Shown: piece by piece, positions 1 through 9,041 of the stretch
Numbering within the stretch: position 1 is the stretch's first letter
Layout of the letters: every line of letters starts with the position of its first letter
Source of the DNA: Methylotuvimicrobium buryatense 5G
GTDB taxonomy: Bacteria > Pseudomonadota > Gammaproteobacteria > Methylococcales > Methylomonadaceae
Assembly (NCBI RefSeq): GCF_000341735.1
Contig: NZ_KB455575.1
Span: forward strand, 4,069,924 to 4,133,923
DNA length: 64,000 nucleotides
Direction: 5' to 3'
Notes under the pieces: generated by a model
Seen by the model: only the letters and a program-made list of their open reading frames with translations
Databases searched by the model: none
Told to the model about the DNA's origin: nothing
Position numbers and translations under genes: made by a program

Positions 1-1233
1 TGGGATGATGCAGTCTTGATTGCATGGCGTGCGTTGTCTGTTGTCGGCTATGTTGCGATAGATTGTTTTGGTCAGATGATAAATGCCAGGAATACTCATT
101 AACCAGCCGAATAAGAATGGATAGCGCATTTTTATTAGGATTCGTATATAGGTATTGATGCCGCTATAAACTTTTCCGTTTTCATCGACGGCATAAAGAT
201 CCGTTAGTAGGGTGTTTAGTGGTATGGAAGATAGAGCGGGTTGTTTATTTGAAAAGGTTTGAGCGTCTTTAAATTCAATGCATTTGAAAATATCGAAATG
301 ATTGACGGTTAATGCGGTCCGGTTGCATAAAGGGCAGTCTTTGTCGTAATAGACAAGTAATAAAGGCTGAGTGGGTCTTAAGGTTTTCGCTAAGCAACGC
401 CACCATGAAAATGGAACCAGTAGAATGTAAAAAATGAGCATGCTAAGGCCAAACGGATAAATGTTTAGAGAAATCGTTATGCCAAGGTGTAAGCCAATGC
501 CAATAAAAAGGTAGATGGGGCGTAAGTGACGGTTTGAAAATAAGAATAGAAAGCTGAATTGAAAAATGATAATGGTATAGCCAATCATCTTTTGTAAGAC
601 TTCCTGGTTGAGCAGCCAGGACATATTGATCGCGGATACATAATAAGGCTGTGTGGACGGAAGCCAGGCGCCTAGGCCGTTTCGCCAGTGTTCAGCAAAT
701 AATTTATGAATCGCCGAGTCGAAATATAGAAAGCCCAGGCAGATCAATATAGGGAGGTGGTAGCTGAGGATTGAAACAGTAGGTTTTTGATGTTGCGAAT
801 AATGACGAAAAGGTGTGCTGAGTTTTAGCCTTAATTGATCAATTGCAAAGGCTTTGTCGGTCGGCATGAAGAGTAGAAAAAATCCTGCTCCGGTCATAAA
901 TGCATCGAATCCGCCGTCAAAGTCGCGCTGCATGGGGGTAAATTGTACAAAGACGATCCAAAAAATGTAGCTGACAATCAGGGCGTATTGGCATTGGTAG
1001 CCAGCGATTATGAATAAGGCAGCAATCGCCCAGAGGCAAAGAAAAAAAGGAATGAGTGGGAATTCGACGTCAATGTAAGGAGTAGGGTCGAAAATTAGAT
1101 GGTTGAAATATAACAAGAAGCAGATTTCTTGAAATAACACCATTCCGTAGAATAGTCGGAATAAGCCGATGCCGGTGGCTGGGGCGGGTTTAGTATGGAG
1201 TTGGTATATCTTGGTGTAAATAAAATGATACAT
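1..1233 (-). CDS. HTTM-domain membrane protein with C-terminal DCC (CxxC) domain, truncated by window edge
   Basis: An uninterrupted frame of 411 codons starts at an ATG (1233-1231) and runs off the left edge, so the C-terminus is missing. The first ~270 residues are hydrophobic with many Trp and Tyr and include LYFDSAIHK, resembling HTTM proteins (horizontally transferred transmembrane, related to vitamin-K-dependent gamma-carboxylase). After the last membrane segment comes LLLVYYDKDCPLCNR, a typical DCC/DUF393 thiol-disulfide motif with the Cys pair CPLC. HTTM followed by DCC is a known bacterial architecture; its substrate is unknown. I infer a membrane protein whose redox domain lies on one membrane face. 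The family assignment is by motif and membrane pattern only. Confidence 0.75.
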   Translation of the reverse strand, partial: MYHFIYTKIYQLHTKPAPATGIGLFRLFYGMVLFQEICFLLYFNHLIFDPTPYIDVEFPLIPFFLCLWAIAALFIIAGYQCQYALIVSYIFWIVFVQFTPMQRDFDGGFDAFMTGAGFFLLFMPTDKAFAIDQLRLKLSTPFRHYSQHQKPTVSILSYHLPILICLGFLYFDSAIHKLFAEHWRNGLGAWLPSTQPYYVSAINMSWLLNQEVLQKMIGYTIIIFQFSFLFLFSNRHLRPIYLFIGIGLHLGITISLNIYPFGLSMLIFYILLVPFSWWRCLAKTLRPTQPLLLVYYDKDCPLCNRTALTVNHFDIFKCIEFKDAQTFSNKQPALSSIPLNTLLTDLYAVDENGKVYSGINTYIRILIKMRYPFLFGWLMSIPGIYHLTKTIYRNIADNRQRTPCNQDCIIP

Positions 1234-1289
1234 TTAATAAAGCAATGTGCTGATTAAATGTACAAATTATAAGGTATTTAGGCGGCGAG

Positions 1290-1347
1290 TGGATAAAAAA
1301 ACAAAGGCCGCCTCTAATACTTTAACGGAATTAGCAGGGGCGGCCTT
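1290..1347 (-). terminator. Intrinsic terminator of the 43-residue membrane peptide gene
   Basis: A 9-bp perfect stem (1304-1312 with 1339-1347, AAGGCCGCC/GGCGGCCTT) is followed on the minus strand by a run of seven T. It sits just after the small gene ending at 1380. A second short inverted repeat (1362-1380) overlaps that gene's stop codon. Confidence 0.7.
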
Positions 1348-1379
1348 GTAATCTTTATTTAAACTAACGGAGTGTTAGT

Positions 1380-1511
1380 TTATTTGTCTTCGTCGTTAGG
1401 CTCAGCAAAAACCCATTTTACTAAGAAGTAACCGGCTGCGATAACGACAATCGCACCGATCATGCCAGCTGGTTCTTTTAACATTTCAGTCAAATCTAAG
1501 ATCGCACCCAT
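1380..1511 (-). CDS. 43-residue single-span membrane protein, function unknown
   Basis: This short frame encodes an amphipathic start (MGAILDLTEMLKEP), one hydrophobic segment (residues ~15-34, AGMIGAIVVIAAGYFLVKW) and an acidic tail (EPNDEDK). An AGG ribosome-binding core lies 8 nt before the ATG, and a convincing intrinsic terminator follows, so the unit looks like a real monocistronic gene. I do not recognise the family. It could be a small subunit or regulator of a membrane complex, a stress peptide or a membrane-active peptide; nothing nearby decides. Confidence 0.6.
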   Translation of the reverse strand: MGAILDLTEMLKEPAGMIGAIVVIAAGYFLVKWVFAEPNDEDK

Positions 1512-1723
1512 GAGTGTCCTACCTGTATTTTTATATTTTAGAAAATGCTATAGACATAGCAAATGAGCCATCAATGATACTTTAGACACAGCTAATGTCA
1601 AGATTTATTGTTGAAATTTTAAAGCGATGCACAATAAGTTAGGGGAATGTAAAAACTAGAGTAGCGGTGGGTGTGTGTTATAATCCGAAAGACCTATAAA
1701 ATTCAAAGTAAAAAGGTGGGAAA

Positions 1724-2113
1724 ATGAATATAAAAATGAGAATACATGCAATATGGCCCGCTGTTTTATTGGCTTTTGCAGCGAATGCGGAAGTCTTATT
1801 GAAAGATCAGTCTGAAATTTTGGGAAGTTGGAATCTCTATGCGGAATCTGCTAAGTTGGATGGAGAGAAAAAAGCGTTAAGCGTCGAGTGGGATTTTAAA
1901 ACTGACGGGGTGTTGAACACTAAATCGATCGATACGTTCGGGCGAACTAAGACGTTTGAAGTGGCATTAAAATATTCTGTCGAAGATGGCATGATTAGAA
2001 AGCAAGCGACTCCCGGTCGCGAAAAATACGAATCTTGCAAAGTGATCGAAAAATCGGATTCGGATATGATTTTGAAGTGTACCTATCTTTTTTTCTTTTT
2101 AACTAAAAAATAA
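1724..2113 (+). CDS. Small exported protein, function unknown
   Basis: A 129-residue protein with a probable signal peptide (residues 1-22, cleavage near ANA-EV). The mature part begins EILGSWNLYAES, followed by alternating short strands, which loosely recalls small lipocalin-like beta proteins; this is a weak impression. Two further Cys are present (YESCKVIE, LKCTYLFFF), compatible with a periplasmic disulfide. The sequence AAGGTGGGAAA just before the ATG is a good ribosome-binding site. It lies 23 bp before the next gene on the same strand, so the two probably form an operon. Confidence 0.6.
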   Translation: MNIKMRIHAIWPAVLLAFAANAEVLLKDQSEILGSWNLYAESAKLDGEKKALSVEWDFKTDGVLNTKSIDTFGRTKTFEVALKYSVEDGMIRKQATPGREKYESCKVIEKSDSDMILKCTYLFFFLTKK

Positions 2114-2136
2114 TAACTAAAACAGGAGGGTGTGCA

Positions 2137-2562
2137 ATGATTGGTGGTATTGTGATGATTCTGGTAGCCGTTTGGGTCTACCAGTCGGCTTCGCGAGCTA
2201 AAGTAGAAAAAACCCTTTTTTGGGTGGTTTTGTGCTCGGTCGTTTTTTTAGCGGTTCAATTTACGGCTGTTTATTTCAATGTGTATTTACTCGAGACCTT
2301 TAAAGGCGGCGGTTTCGAAGGCGGCTATGAGCGGGATTTGGCTTCCGTCGGCGACCGAAAAACCAAAGGCGGCATATTTCAAGGATTTACCGGAACTCTG
2401 TTGTCCATTGTGTTTGAATTGATGCCGCCGCTTCTGGGTGTCTTAGCCGTTGCATTTATTAGAACTAAGTTTATGCTCAAAGAAGCATTGACAGTTTCTA
2501 ATTTATTCAGCGGAATGAAAGAGTTATTCGTCTCGATCAAGAATAGCTTCAAACCGGAATAG
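2137..2562 (+). CDS. Small integral membrane protein, function unknown
   Basis: A 141-residue protein with about three hydrophobic segments: residues 1-18, 26-50 and ~84-108. The loop between segments two and three is rich in Gly and charge (ETFKGGGFEGGYERDLASVGDRK). The ribosome-binding site AGGAGG precedes the ATG by 7 nt. It follows the small exported protein by 23 bp and ends before a strong bidirectional terminator. I do not recognise the family; the pairing suggests a joint envelope function. Confidence 0.6.
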   Translation: MIGGIVMILVAVWVYQSASRAKVEKTLFWVVLCSVVFLAVQFTAVYFNVYLLETFKGGGFEGGYERDLASVGDRKTKGGIFQGFTGTLLSIVFELMPPLLGVLAVAFIRTKFMLKEALTVSNLFSGMKELFVSIKNSFKPE

Positions 2563-2580
2563 TCTCTCGTTTTACAAGGC

Positions 2581-2611
2581 AAAAAAGCCCAAGTCCTGCT
2601 TGGGCTTTTTT
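2581..2611. terminator. Bidirectional intrinsic terminator
   Basis: AAAAAAGCCCAAG and CTTGGGCTTTTTT form a perfect stem around a TCCTG loop, with A and T runs on the two sides. It ends the plus-strand pair upstream and the convergent DUF2970 gene. Confidence 0.9.
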
Positions 2612-2616
2612 GTTAA

Positions 2617-2805
2617 TCAGCCAGTAATTTTTGCAACAAGTAATGCCAAAAGAGCGACAAATAAAACGGTAAAAATAATGCCGACAATGATGTACGTGGA
2701 TAAGTTGCCGTGTTCGAAATCCCGTTGCCTGTTTTTGTCACTTTGTACGCCGACTGCGGCGGCGAAAACGCTTTTTATTACACTGAGTATCGTCGGTTTC
2801 GACAT
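2617..2805 (-). CDS. DUF2970 family membrane protein
   Basis: The protein (62 residues from the chosen start) reads MSKPTILSVIKSVFAAAVGV, then QSDKNRQRDFEHG and one membrane span (residues ~38-60). This matches the DUF2970 pattern (IKSVxAAxxGVQSDKNRxRDF plus one C-terminal helix). Two in-frame ATGs exist. The GGGGG ribosome-binding motif (2812-2816) directly touches the upstream ATG (2811) but sits 6 nt from the one at 2805, so 2805 is preferred. The function of the family is unknown. Confidence 0.8.
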   Translation of the reverse strand: MSKPTILSVIKSVFAAAVGVQSDKNRQRDFEHGNLSTYIIVGIIFTVLFVALLALLVAKITG

Positions 2806-2910
2806 AACCATCCCCCTAGAAATCCGTTAAGCATAATATGGTGCGACAGCTTGTCAAGCCAAGCTTTATCCGGGCGCTCTGCCCTTATTTAACTTCTAGC
2901 ATGTAAGCAC

Positions 2911-5900
2911 ATGAGTAAATTAGAAAATTTTAAAAAAAGACTGTCCCAAAGTATCCTGTTTTTAGATGGCGCTATGGGCACGATGATTCAAAGCTACAAA
3001 TTGGAAGAAAAAGATTATCGGGGCAAACGTTTTTCGGACTGGACTGTCGATCTAAAAGGTAATAATGACCTGTTGTCTTTGACTCAGCCGGATATTATTA
3101 AAGCGATTCACAGCGCATATCTCGATGTCGGTTGCGATATTATCGAGACTAATACCTTTAATGCGACGCAAATTGCGATGGCCGATTACAAAATGGAATC
3201 ATTGGCCTATGAGATCAATTTGGAATCGGCGCGACTGGCTAGACAGGCTGCTGACGAATATACCCACAAAACACCTGATAAGCCGCGCTTCGTAGCCGGT
3301 ATTTTAGGGCCGACCAACCGAACTGCATCGATGTCGCCGGATGTCAACGACCCCGGTTTTCGTAATATCGACTTCGATACTTTGGTTGATGCTTATACCG
3401 AAGCGACGCGGGGCTTGATTGACGGCGGTTCCGATATTATTTTGATCGAAACGGTATTCGATACGCTCAATGCCAAGGCGGCAATTTTCGCGGTCGATCA
3501 ATATTTCGAAGCGCTCGGCTATAAACTGCCAGTCATGATTTCCGGCACGATTACCGATGCGTCCGGCAGAACCCTGTCGGGTCAAACCGTCGCGGCGTTT
3601 TGGAATTCACTCAGTCATATCGAGCCGATTTCATTCGGCTTCAACTGTGCCTTAGGTGCGAAAGAACTCAGACAACATATCGAAGAGTTATCTTCGATAG
3701 CCGATACGCATGTGTCGGCTCATCCAAACGCGGGCTTGCCGAACGAATTCGGCGAATATGACGAATCGCCGGAAGATATGGCCTTGGAGTTGGCTGATTG
3801 GGCCGCGAACGGTTATTTGAACATCATCGGCGGCTGTTGCGGCACGTCGCCCGAGCATATCAAAGCGATTGTCGAGGCGGTCAAGCAATATCCGCCGAGA
3901 GTCGTTCCCGTTATTGAAAAGCAATGCCGCCTGGCCGGCCTGGAACCGATGAATATTGGGCCGGATTCGTTGTTCGTTAATGTCGGCGAACGGACCAATG
4001 TCACCGGCTCGGCAAAATTCAAGCGCTTAGTTGTCGACGGCGATTTTGAAACGGCATTGGAAATAGCCAAGGACCAGGTCGAAAACGGCGCGCAAATCAT
4101 CGATATCAACATGGACGAAGGCATGTTGGAGTCGAAAGAAGCGATGGTGCGCTTTCTCAGTCTGATCGCGGCAGAACCCGATATCGCTAAGGTGCCGATC
4201 ATGCTCGATTCGTCGAAATGGGATATTCTCGAAGCCGGATTGAAGTGCATTCAAGGCAAGGGTGTCGTTAATTCTATCTCGATGAAGGAAGGCGAGGAGG
4301 CATTTATACGACATGCCAAATTGATACGTCGCTATGGTGCGGCTGCAATCGTGATGGCTTTCGACGAACAAGGTCAAGCCGATACGCGTGATAGAAAGGT
4401 CGAAATCTGCAGTCGGGCCTATCGTATTTTGACCGAGCAATTGAATTTTCCGGCCGAGGACATTATTTTCGACCCGAACATCTTTGCGATTGCAACCGGT
4501 ATCGATGAGCACAATAACTACGGCATGGATTTTATCGAGGCGACCCGCGAAATCAAGCGAACGCTACCTCATGCCTTGATTTCGGGCGGCGTGTCGAACG
4601 TGTCTTTTTCGTTCCGAGGGAACAATCCGGTTCGCGAGGCGATACATGCGGTATTTTTGTATCATGCGATCAAGGCCGGCATGGATATGGGCATCGTCAA
4701 TGCCGGCCAATTGGCGATTTACGAAGATATTCCGATAGAATTGCGCGATGCGGTTGAGGATGTTGTGCTCAATCGTAATGACCGCGCGACCGAACGCTTG
4801 CTTGAGTTGGCCGAAAAATATCGAGGCGACGGTAGTACGGTAGCCAAGCCGGAAGAGCTGGAATGGCGTAGTTGGCCGGTTACTAAAAGGCTCGAGCATG
4901 CCTTGGTTAAAGGCATCGCCGATTTCATCGACGAAGATACCGAGCAGGCACGACAGGAAGCCGAAAAGCCGCTGCATGTAATCGAAGGCGCGTTGATGGA
5001 CGGCATGAATGTGGTCGGCGATTTGTTTGGAGCCGGCAAAATGTTTTTGCCGCAAGTCGTCAAGTCGGCGCGTGTCATGAAAAAGGCGGTCGCTTATTTG
5101 ATGCCGTTCATGGAAGCTGAGCAAGACGGCGAAATGCAGACCAACGGCAAAATACTGATGGCCACCGTCAAAGGCGACGTGCACGATATCGGTAAAAACA
5201 TCGTCGGAGTGGTGCTGCAATGCAATAATTTTCAGGTTATCGACTTGGGAGTGATGGTGCCGGCCGAAAAAATATTGCAGACCGCGCGAGATGAAAAAGT
5301 CGATATCATCGGTCTCAGCGGATTGATTACGCCGTCTCTCGATGAAATGGTGCATATGGCCAAGGAAATGGAACGACAAGGCTTCGACATTCCGTTGATG
5401 ATCGGCGGCGCAACGACTTCACGAGCGCATACTGCGGTCAAGATCGAGCCTAACTATCATGGCCCGGTTGTTTATGTTGCCGACGCCTCCAGAAGCGTCG
5501 GTGTCGCCAGTCATTTGGTCAGCGACGATTCCAAGGAGGCATTTACCCAAAAAATCAAGGAAGAATACAAGGAGGTTCGGGAAAGGCATCAGGGCCGTAA
5601 AGCCAAGACCAAGCAGCACAGTATTGAGCAGGCGAGGCGCAATAAATTCAATTGGACCGATTTCGAGCCGGTCAAGCCCACTTTTTTAGGCACCAAAGTC
5701 ATCGATCGCTTTCCTCTCGATACGTTGGTTTGGTATATCGATTGGACGCCGTTCTTCCATACCTGGGAATTGGCCGGTAAATATCCCGATATTTTCGAAG
5801 ATCGGGTTGTCGGCGTCGAAGCGCGAAAGTTATTTGAAGATGCGCAGACCATGTTGAAAAAAATCATCAACGAAGAATGGCTTCAGGCTCGAGCCGTTAT

Positions 5901-6582
5901 CGGTTTTTTTTCGGCCAACAGCGACGGCGACGACATCATTTTATATAAAGACGATTCGCGGCTTGAAAAGCGAGAAATTTTGCATCATTTGCGGCAGCAA
6001 AGTGTCAAGGCGCCGGGGCGGCCGAATTATTGTTTGTCCGATTTCATCGCGCCTATCGATAGCGGCAAGACCGATTATTTGGGCGGCTTTGCGGTAACGA
6101 CCGGCATCGGCATCGAAGCTAAGCTCGAAGAATTCGAAAAAGACCATGACGATTACAGTTCGATCATGCTCAAGGCCTTGGCAGACCGATTGGCAGAAGC
6201 CTTCGCCGAGTATATGCATGAAGCGGTTAGGAAGGATTTTTGGGGTTATGCAAAAGACGAACAATACCGTAACGATGAGTTGATCGCAGAATCTTATCAA
6301 GGCATAAGGCCGGCTCCGGGTTATCCCGCTTGTCCGGATCATACCGAAAAGAGCAAATTGTTCGAGTTGCTCAATGTTACGGCGACGACCGGCATCGAGT
6401 TGACCGAGAGTTACGCGATGTATCCGGCTTCGGCGGTCAGCGGCTGGTATTTTTCGCATCCGGAAGCGCAGTATTTCAATGTTGGCAAGATCGATCACGA
6501 TCAGCTCGAAGACTATGCGCGCCGAAAAGGCATCGCGAAGGAAGTAGCTGAGCGGTGGTTGTCCGCGCATTTGCATCACTGA
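2911..6582 (+). CDS. metH: Cobalamin-dependent methionine synthase
   Basis: This enzyme transfers the methyl group of 5-methyltetrahydrofolate to homocysteine through methylcobalamin in the cytoplasm. The 1223 residues carry all four modules. The homocysteine domain (~1-325) has zinc ligands Cys246, Cys309 and Cys310 in GFNC and GGCCGT. The pterin-binding domain spans ~350-615. The cap and B12 domain (~645-890) carries DVHDIGKN with lower-ligand His758. The AdoMet reactivation domain (~900-1223) contains [12 protein letters not shown] and [14 protein letters not shown]. Length and residue numbering match the E. coli enzyme closely. I found no clear B12 or SAM riboswitch in the 100 bp upstream. 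Two small genes follow, the first after 10 bp. Confidence 0.98.
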   Translation: MSKLENFKKRLSQSILFLDGAMGTMIQSYKLEEKDYRGKRFSDWTVDLKGNNDLLSLTQPDIIKAIHSAYLDVGCDIIETNTFNATQIAMADYKMESLAYEINLESARLARQAADEYTHKTPDKPRFVAGILGPTNRTASMSPDVNDPGFRNIDFDTLVDAYTEATRGLIDGGSDIILIETVFDTLNAKAAIFAVDQYFEALGYKLPVMISGTITDASGRTLSGQTVAAFWNSLSHIEPISFGFNCALGAKELRQHIEELSSIADTHVSAHPNAGLPNEFGEYDESPEDMALELADWAANGYLNIIGGCCGTSPEHIKAIVEAVKQYPPRVVPVIEKQCRLAGLEPMNIGPDSLFVNVGERTNVTGSAKFKRLVVDGDFETALEIAKDQVENGAQIIDINMDEGMLESKEAMVRFLSLIAAEPDIAKVPIMLDSSKWDILEAGLKCIQGKGVVNSISMKEGEEAFIRHAKLIRRYGAAAIVMAFDEQGQADTRDRKVEICSRAYRILTEQLNFPAEDIIFDPNIFAIATGIDEHNNYGMDFIEATREIKRTLPHALISGGVSNVSFSFRGNNPVREAIHAVFLYHAIKAGMDMGIVNAGQLAIYEDIPIELRDAVEDVVLNRNDRATERLLELAEKYRGDGSTVAKPEELEWRSWPVTKRLEHALVKGIADFIDEDTEQARQEAEKPLHVIEGALMDGMNVVGDLFGAGKMFLPQVVKSARVMKKAVAYLMPFMEAEQDGEMQTNGKILMATVKGDVHDIGKNIVGVVLQCNNFQVIDLGVMVPAEKILQTARDEKVDIIGLSGLITPSLDEMVHMAKEMERQGFDIPLMIGGATTSRAHTAVKIEPNYHGPVVYVADASRSVGVASHLVSDDSKEAFTQKIKEEYKEVRERHQGRKAKTKQHSIEQARRNKFNWTDFEPVKPTFLGTKVIDRFPLDTLVWYIDWTPFFHTWELAGKYPDIFEDRVVGVEARKLFEDAQTMLKKIINEEWLQARAVIGFFSANSDGDDIILYKDDSRLEKREILHHLRQQSVKAPGRPNYCLSDFIAPIDSGKTDYLGGFAVTTGIGIEAKLEEFEKDHDDYSSIMLKALADRLAEAFAEYMHEAVRKDFWGYAKDEQYRNDELIAESYQGIRPAPGYPACPDHTEKSKLFELLNVTATTGIELTESYAMYPASAVSGWYFSHPEAQYFNVGKIDHDQLEDYARRKGIAKEVAERWLSAHLHH

Positions 6583-6592
6583 GGAGCTTTCT

Positions 6593-7090
6593 ATGATTGA
6601 ACGCGCGATCGAGCGCATCATGTATGCGAGTCGCTGGATTTTGGCGCCGGTGTATCTAGGAATGAGCGTAGCCTTGTTGGCAATATCGGTAAAATTTTTT
6701 CAGGAGATCATTCATTTTGTCCCTCACATTCTTGAGATCGATGAAGCGAATTTGACTTTGAAGTTATTGACTTTGATCGATCTGACTCTGGTTGGTAGTC
6801 TAGTCATCATCGTGATGTTCAGCGGTTACGAAAATTTCGTTTCGCAAATGGATATCGGTTTGTCGACCGAAAAGCTGGGTTGGCTCGGAACGCATGATTA
6901 CGGTTCTCTAAAAATCAAGCTGGCATCGTCGATTGTCGCGATCTCGTCGATTCATTTGTTGAAAGTATTCATGAATATACAAGGGACTGACAACGACAAG
7001 ATTTTATGGTATGTCGCCGTGCATTTAACTCTCGTAATTTCTGCGCTGTTGATGGGTTTTCTCGATAAAATCAGCAAGCATCATGATTAA
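6593..7090 (+). CDS. UPF0114 (YqhA-like) inner membrane protein
   Basis: This 165-residue protein has about four hydrophobic segments. It begins [19 protein letters not shown] and carries the YqhA signature-like stretch [20 protein letters not shown]. The UPF0114 family has no established function. AGGAG lies 6 nt before the ATG, which starts 10 bp after metH, and the 3' end overlaps the next gene by 8 bp. The three genes are probably co-transcribed; a functional link to methionine synthesis is not implied. Confidence 0.85.
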   Translation: MIERAIERIMYASRWILAPVYLGMSVALLAISVKFFQEIIHFVPHILEIDEANLTLKLLTLIDLTLVGSLVIIVMFSGYENFVSQMDIGLSTEKLGWLGTHDYGSLKIKLASSIVAISSIHLLKVFMNIQGTDNDKILWYVAVHLTLVISALLMGFLDKISKHHD

Positions 7091-7352
7091 GTTGATTCTG
7101 TTCGGGACGCAAGGCTGCCATTTGTGCGAGCAAGCGGAGGAAATGCTGAATAGTTATCTGGCAGATAATAACGATATCGAGATTGAGTCGATCGATATAG
7201 CCGAGCAAACGCAATGGCAGGAGCGTTACGCGATACGCATCCCGGTGTTGTTGCACGAGGCGTCGGGTTCAGAACTTTGTTGGCCGTTCGATCGACTCGA
7301 TGTAGAGAGGCTTGTCGCAATGATTAGCGGAAAGTATGATGGTAAGCGGTAA
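7083..7352 (+). CDS. Glutaredoxin-like protein (DUF836 type)
   Basis: An 89-residue thioredoxin-fold protein with the N-terminal motif [19 protein letters not shown] is the redox-active CxxC, and the cis-Pro region follows at IRIPVLLHE. Small proteins of this type are thought to be cytoplasmic thiol-disulfide reductases; the partner is unknown. The start codon lies inside the end of the UPF0114 gene, indicating translational coupling. A perfect hairpin 28 bp after the stop probably closes the metH transcript. Confidence 0.85.
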   Translation: MIKLILFGTQGCHLCEQAEEMLNSYLADNNDIEIESIDIAEQTQWQERYAIRIPVLLHEASGSELCWPFDRLDVERLVAMISGKYDGKR

Positions 7353-7379
7353 GCCCTGTATTGCTTGATCCCATACGCG

Positions 7380-7401
7380 GGGCGGGTTATTTAACCCGCC
7401 C
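7380..7401 (+). terminator. Hairpin after the metH operon
   Basis: GGGCGGGTTA and TAACCCGCCC form an almost loop-free perfect palindrome. Only a short T-poor tail follows, so termination may be inefficient or Rho-assisted. Confidence 0.55.
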
Positions 7402-7530
7402 TTGAATTGAATTTAGGCCGCTTCGAAGGCTTCGAAATAAACCGTGGGTGACGAGCATCAGTGACTTTCCCTCGCCTAGCCTTAGGAGAGGGACGGTGGA
7501 AGTGTTGTTCCCGCTGAGGATGGCGGATGC

Positions 7531-7568
7531 ACTGTGGGAGCGATCCCTAGATCGCGATTTCGAGGCCA
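7531..7568. repeat. Short dispersed repeat (TGTGGGAGCGATCC type), copy A
   Basis: GTGGGAGCGATCCCTAGATC followed by GCGATTTCGAGGCC recurs almost identically at 16415-16450. The unit contains GATCGCGATTTCGA-type inverted motifs. It lies within the 7402-7980 gene-free stretch, which otherwise holds the copy-A family-6 repeat and no coding region that I can see. Confidence 0.6.
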
Positions 7569-7609
7569 AGAATGCTAAGTTACATTAAATGGCATCGAGG
7601 TCAAAAAGG

Positions 7610-7765
7610 CTAAAATATGTGGCTACCCAAGCGCCAGATCGGGTAGCCTGTTCAGGAAGCTCTAGTTTCCGGGGTGTCTTTCACAAGCTGGAGTTTGGGA
7701 AAGAGCGTGATGCGGGTTGGCCGTTTTAAGCTTGATGCGCATGGATTACAAACCCCGTCCAGCCA
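7610..7765. repeat. Palindromic dispersed repeat family 6, copy A (decayed)
   Basis: This segment matches 63379-63620: both contain TGTTCAGGAAGCTCTAG, TTTCCGGGGTGTCTTTC or a close variant, GGGAAAGAGCGTGATG and GGTTGGCCGTTTT. Copy A lacks an ~85-bp inner block and its palindromes have mutated arms (CTACCCAAGCGCCAGATCGG against ACCCAAGCTCCAGCTTGGGT). It is non-coding. Confidence 0.75.
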
Positions 7766-7919
7766 AGGGCGACTGATAATGGCTTGCGTCTTAAACCGAA
7801 CTCAGGTTGCATAAGTTTTTTGAGTCCATTGGTTGATCAGCTTGAAAGGTTTAACTAATTGAATATTTTCGTGATTTTCGTAAATAAAAAATGCTTTTTA
7901 CAGCTGATGGCTGTTTCCT

Positions 7920-7957
7920 AATGACCAAACCGGGTGAGTCGATTGGCTCCCGGTTTG
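7920..7957 (-). terminator. Hairpin downstream of the cupin gene
   Basis: CCAAACCGGG pairs with CCCGGTTTGG across a partly paired GTGAGTCGATTGGCTC interior. It lies 24-61 bp past the cupin stop. There is no clear T run on the minus strand, so it may stabilise the transcript rather than terminate it. Confidence 0.4.
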
Positions 7958-7980
7958 GCAGGTCGAACCGAGGAAGCTGG

Positions 7981-8388
7981 TTATTTTTTCTCGGGCTGTT
8001 TCGGTTGCGCGAGTTCGAAAATAATTAATTCGGCGGTGCCTTTGCCGACATTTTCGACCGACATGACATCGCCGGACTCCCAGAATACGTCTCCGGCCGA
8101 ATAGACTCCCGTTTTATCGCCTTCGATGACTTTTAACTTGCCTTTGACGACATAGCGAGGGCCAGGGCCGTCGTGGGTATGGTCCGGTGTTTTGAATCCT
8201 GCAGGTATGGTGACTTTGATTGTTTTGGCATTGACGGTATTCGACGGTAATTCGATCTGTTGTTCTAATAATAGTTTTCTGTCGAATTTGCCTTGAGTTT
8301 GCGCGGTCGCCGTTGAAATTCCAAGCGTCAGCATGGCTAACGGTAACCCGAACATTCCTGCGTATTTTAAATAACAATTATTGTTCAT
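7981..8388 (-). CDS. Exported cupin-domain protein
   Basis: A 135-residue protein with a signal peptide (residues 1-29, ending TATAQ) and one cupin fold. Metal-binding cupin motif 1 is visible as PDHTHDGPGPRYVVKGKLKV (His-x-His and later Glu), followed by SAGDVFWESGDVMSVENVG as motif 2. Small periplasmic cupins of this type bind a divalent metal, but their substrates are mostly unknown. A GGGAGAAAG ribosome-binding site precedes the ATG. It is probably a single-gene unit, since ~90 bp separate it from the DUF2058 gene upstream. Confidence 0.8.
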   Translation of the reverse strand: MNNNCYLKYAGMFGLPLAMLTLGISTATAQTQGKFDRKLLLEQQIELPSNTVNAKTIKVTIPAGFKTPDHTHDGPGPRYVVKGKLKVIEGDKTGVYSAGDVFWESGDVMSVENVGKGTAELIIFELAQPKQPEKK

Positions 8389-8478
8389 CTTGCTTTCTCC
8401 CGTATAAATTTATTGTGAGATTGTTTGATCGTTAGCTGGTGATTTTGTTGCATCGAATTTTGCTATTTCAATAAGAAA

Positions 8479-9018
8479 TTACCAAATCAAGTCGTCCGGT
8501 ATTTGATAATCGGCATAGGGATCGTCAGTCGCGGGTTGTTTGGGAGGCTCATTGATTAAAACGATCACGCCGGGTAAGCGTTGTTCGATTTTTTGGGCAA
8601 TTTCGAGCGGTACGATTTGATATTGTTTTTCGCAAATGACGATTGCCGCGCGGCCATTGACGATTTGATTTCGTACGAACTCCGAAACATATACCGATTT
8701 AACTTTGCCGTTATCGTTAAAATTGTATTTTACGCCTTCATTGCTTTGCGCAAGCTTATGTTGCTCGACCAGTTGTTTGATCTGAGCGGCCAGTTGTTTT
8801 CGTTCCGTTTCTTCTTTTTTTAGTTGGTTGAGCAGACGGTCTTTTTCTTGTTGTTCCGTTTTAGCTTTTTGTATCTCCAGTCGAGTTTGCTCCGTAGCGG
8901 CATGGGCATTCTTTTTGGGTTGTTTACGTTTTTCGGCCCGAATTTGTTTAGCCTTGGTGTCGCTGGCAAGGCCGGACTTCAGCAGTTGTTCCTGTAGACT
9001 TAATTTTTTTTGAGTCAT
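8479..9018 (-). CDS. DUF2058 family nucleoid/RNA-associated-like protein (YaiL type)
   Basis: The start is ATG 9018 (MTQKKLSLQEQLLKSGLAS); longer upstream reading in this frame overlaps the exchanger gene and is not genuine. The 179 residues begin with the DUF2058 signature (LSLQEQLLKAGL-like, then KQIRAEKRKQ), continue in a highly charged coiled coil (~30-90), and end in a compact domain (YNFNDNGKVKSVYV, FVRNQIVNGRAAIVICEKQY). E. coli YaiL belongs to this family; its role is not well defined. The gene lies 23 bp after the exchanger, so the two probably share a transcript. Confidence 0.88.
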   Translation of the reverse strand: MTQKKLSLQEQLLKSGLASDTKAKQIRAEKRKQPKKNAHAATEQTRLEIQKAKTEQQEKDRLLNQLKKEETERKQLAAQIKQLVEQHKLAQSNEGVKYNFNDNGKVKSVYVSEFVRNQIVNGRAAIVICEKQYQIVPLEIAQKIEQRLPGVIVLINEPPKQPATDDPYADYQIPDDLIW

Positions 9019-9041
9019 GGTTTTTTCGTGACGGCAATAAG

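Noticed and set aside
2820-2910. Cobalamin or SAM/SAH riboswitch before metH
   Set aside because: Only ~90 bp are available and no B12 box or SAH-type core is present.
4564-5379. 271-codon minus-strand frame inside metH
   Set aside because: metH is certain by its motifs over the whole length; this antisense frame has no recognisable domain, no promoter and low-complexity His/Arg-rich content typical of shadow frames.
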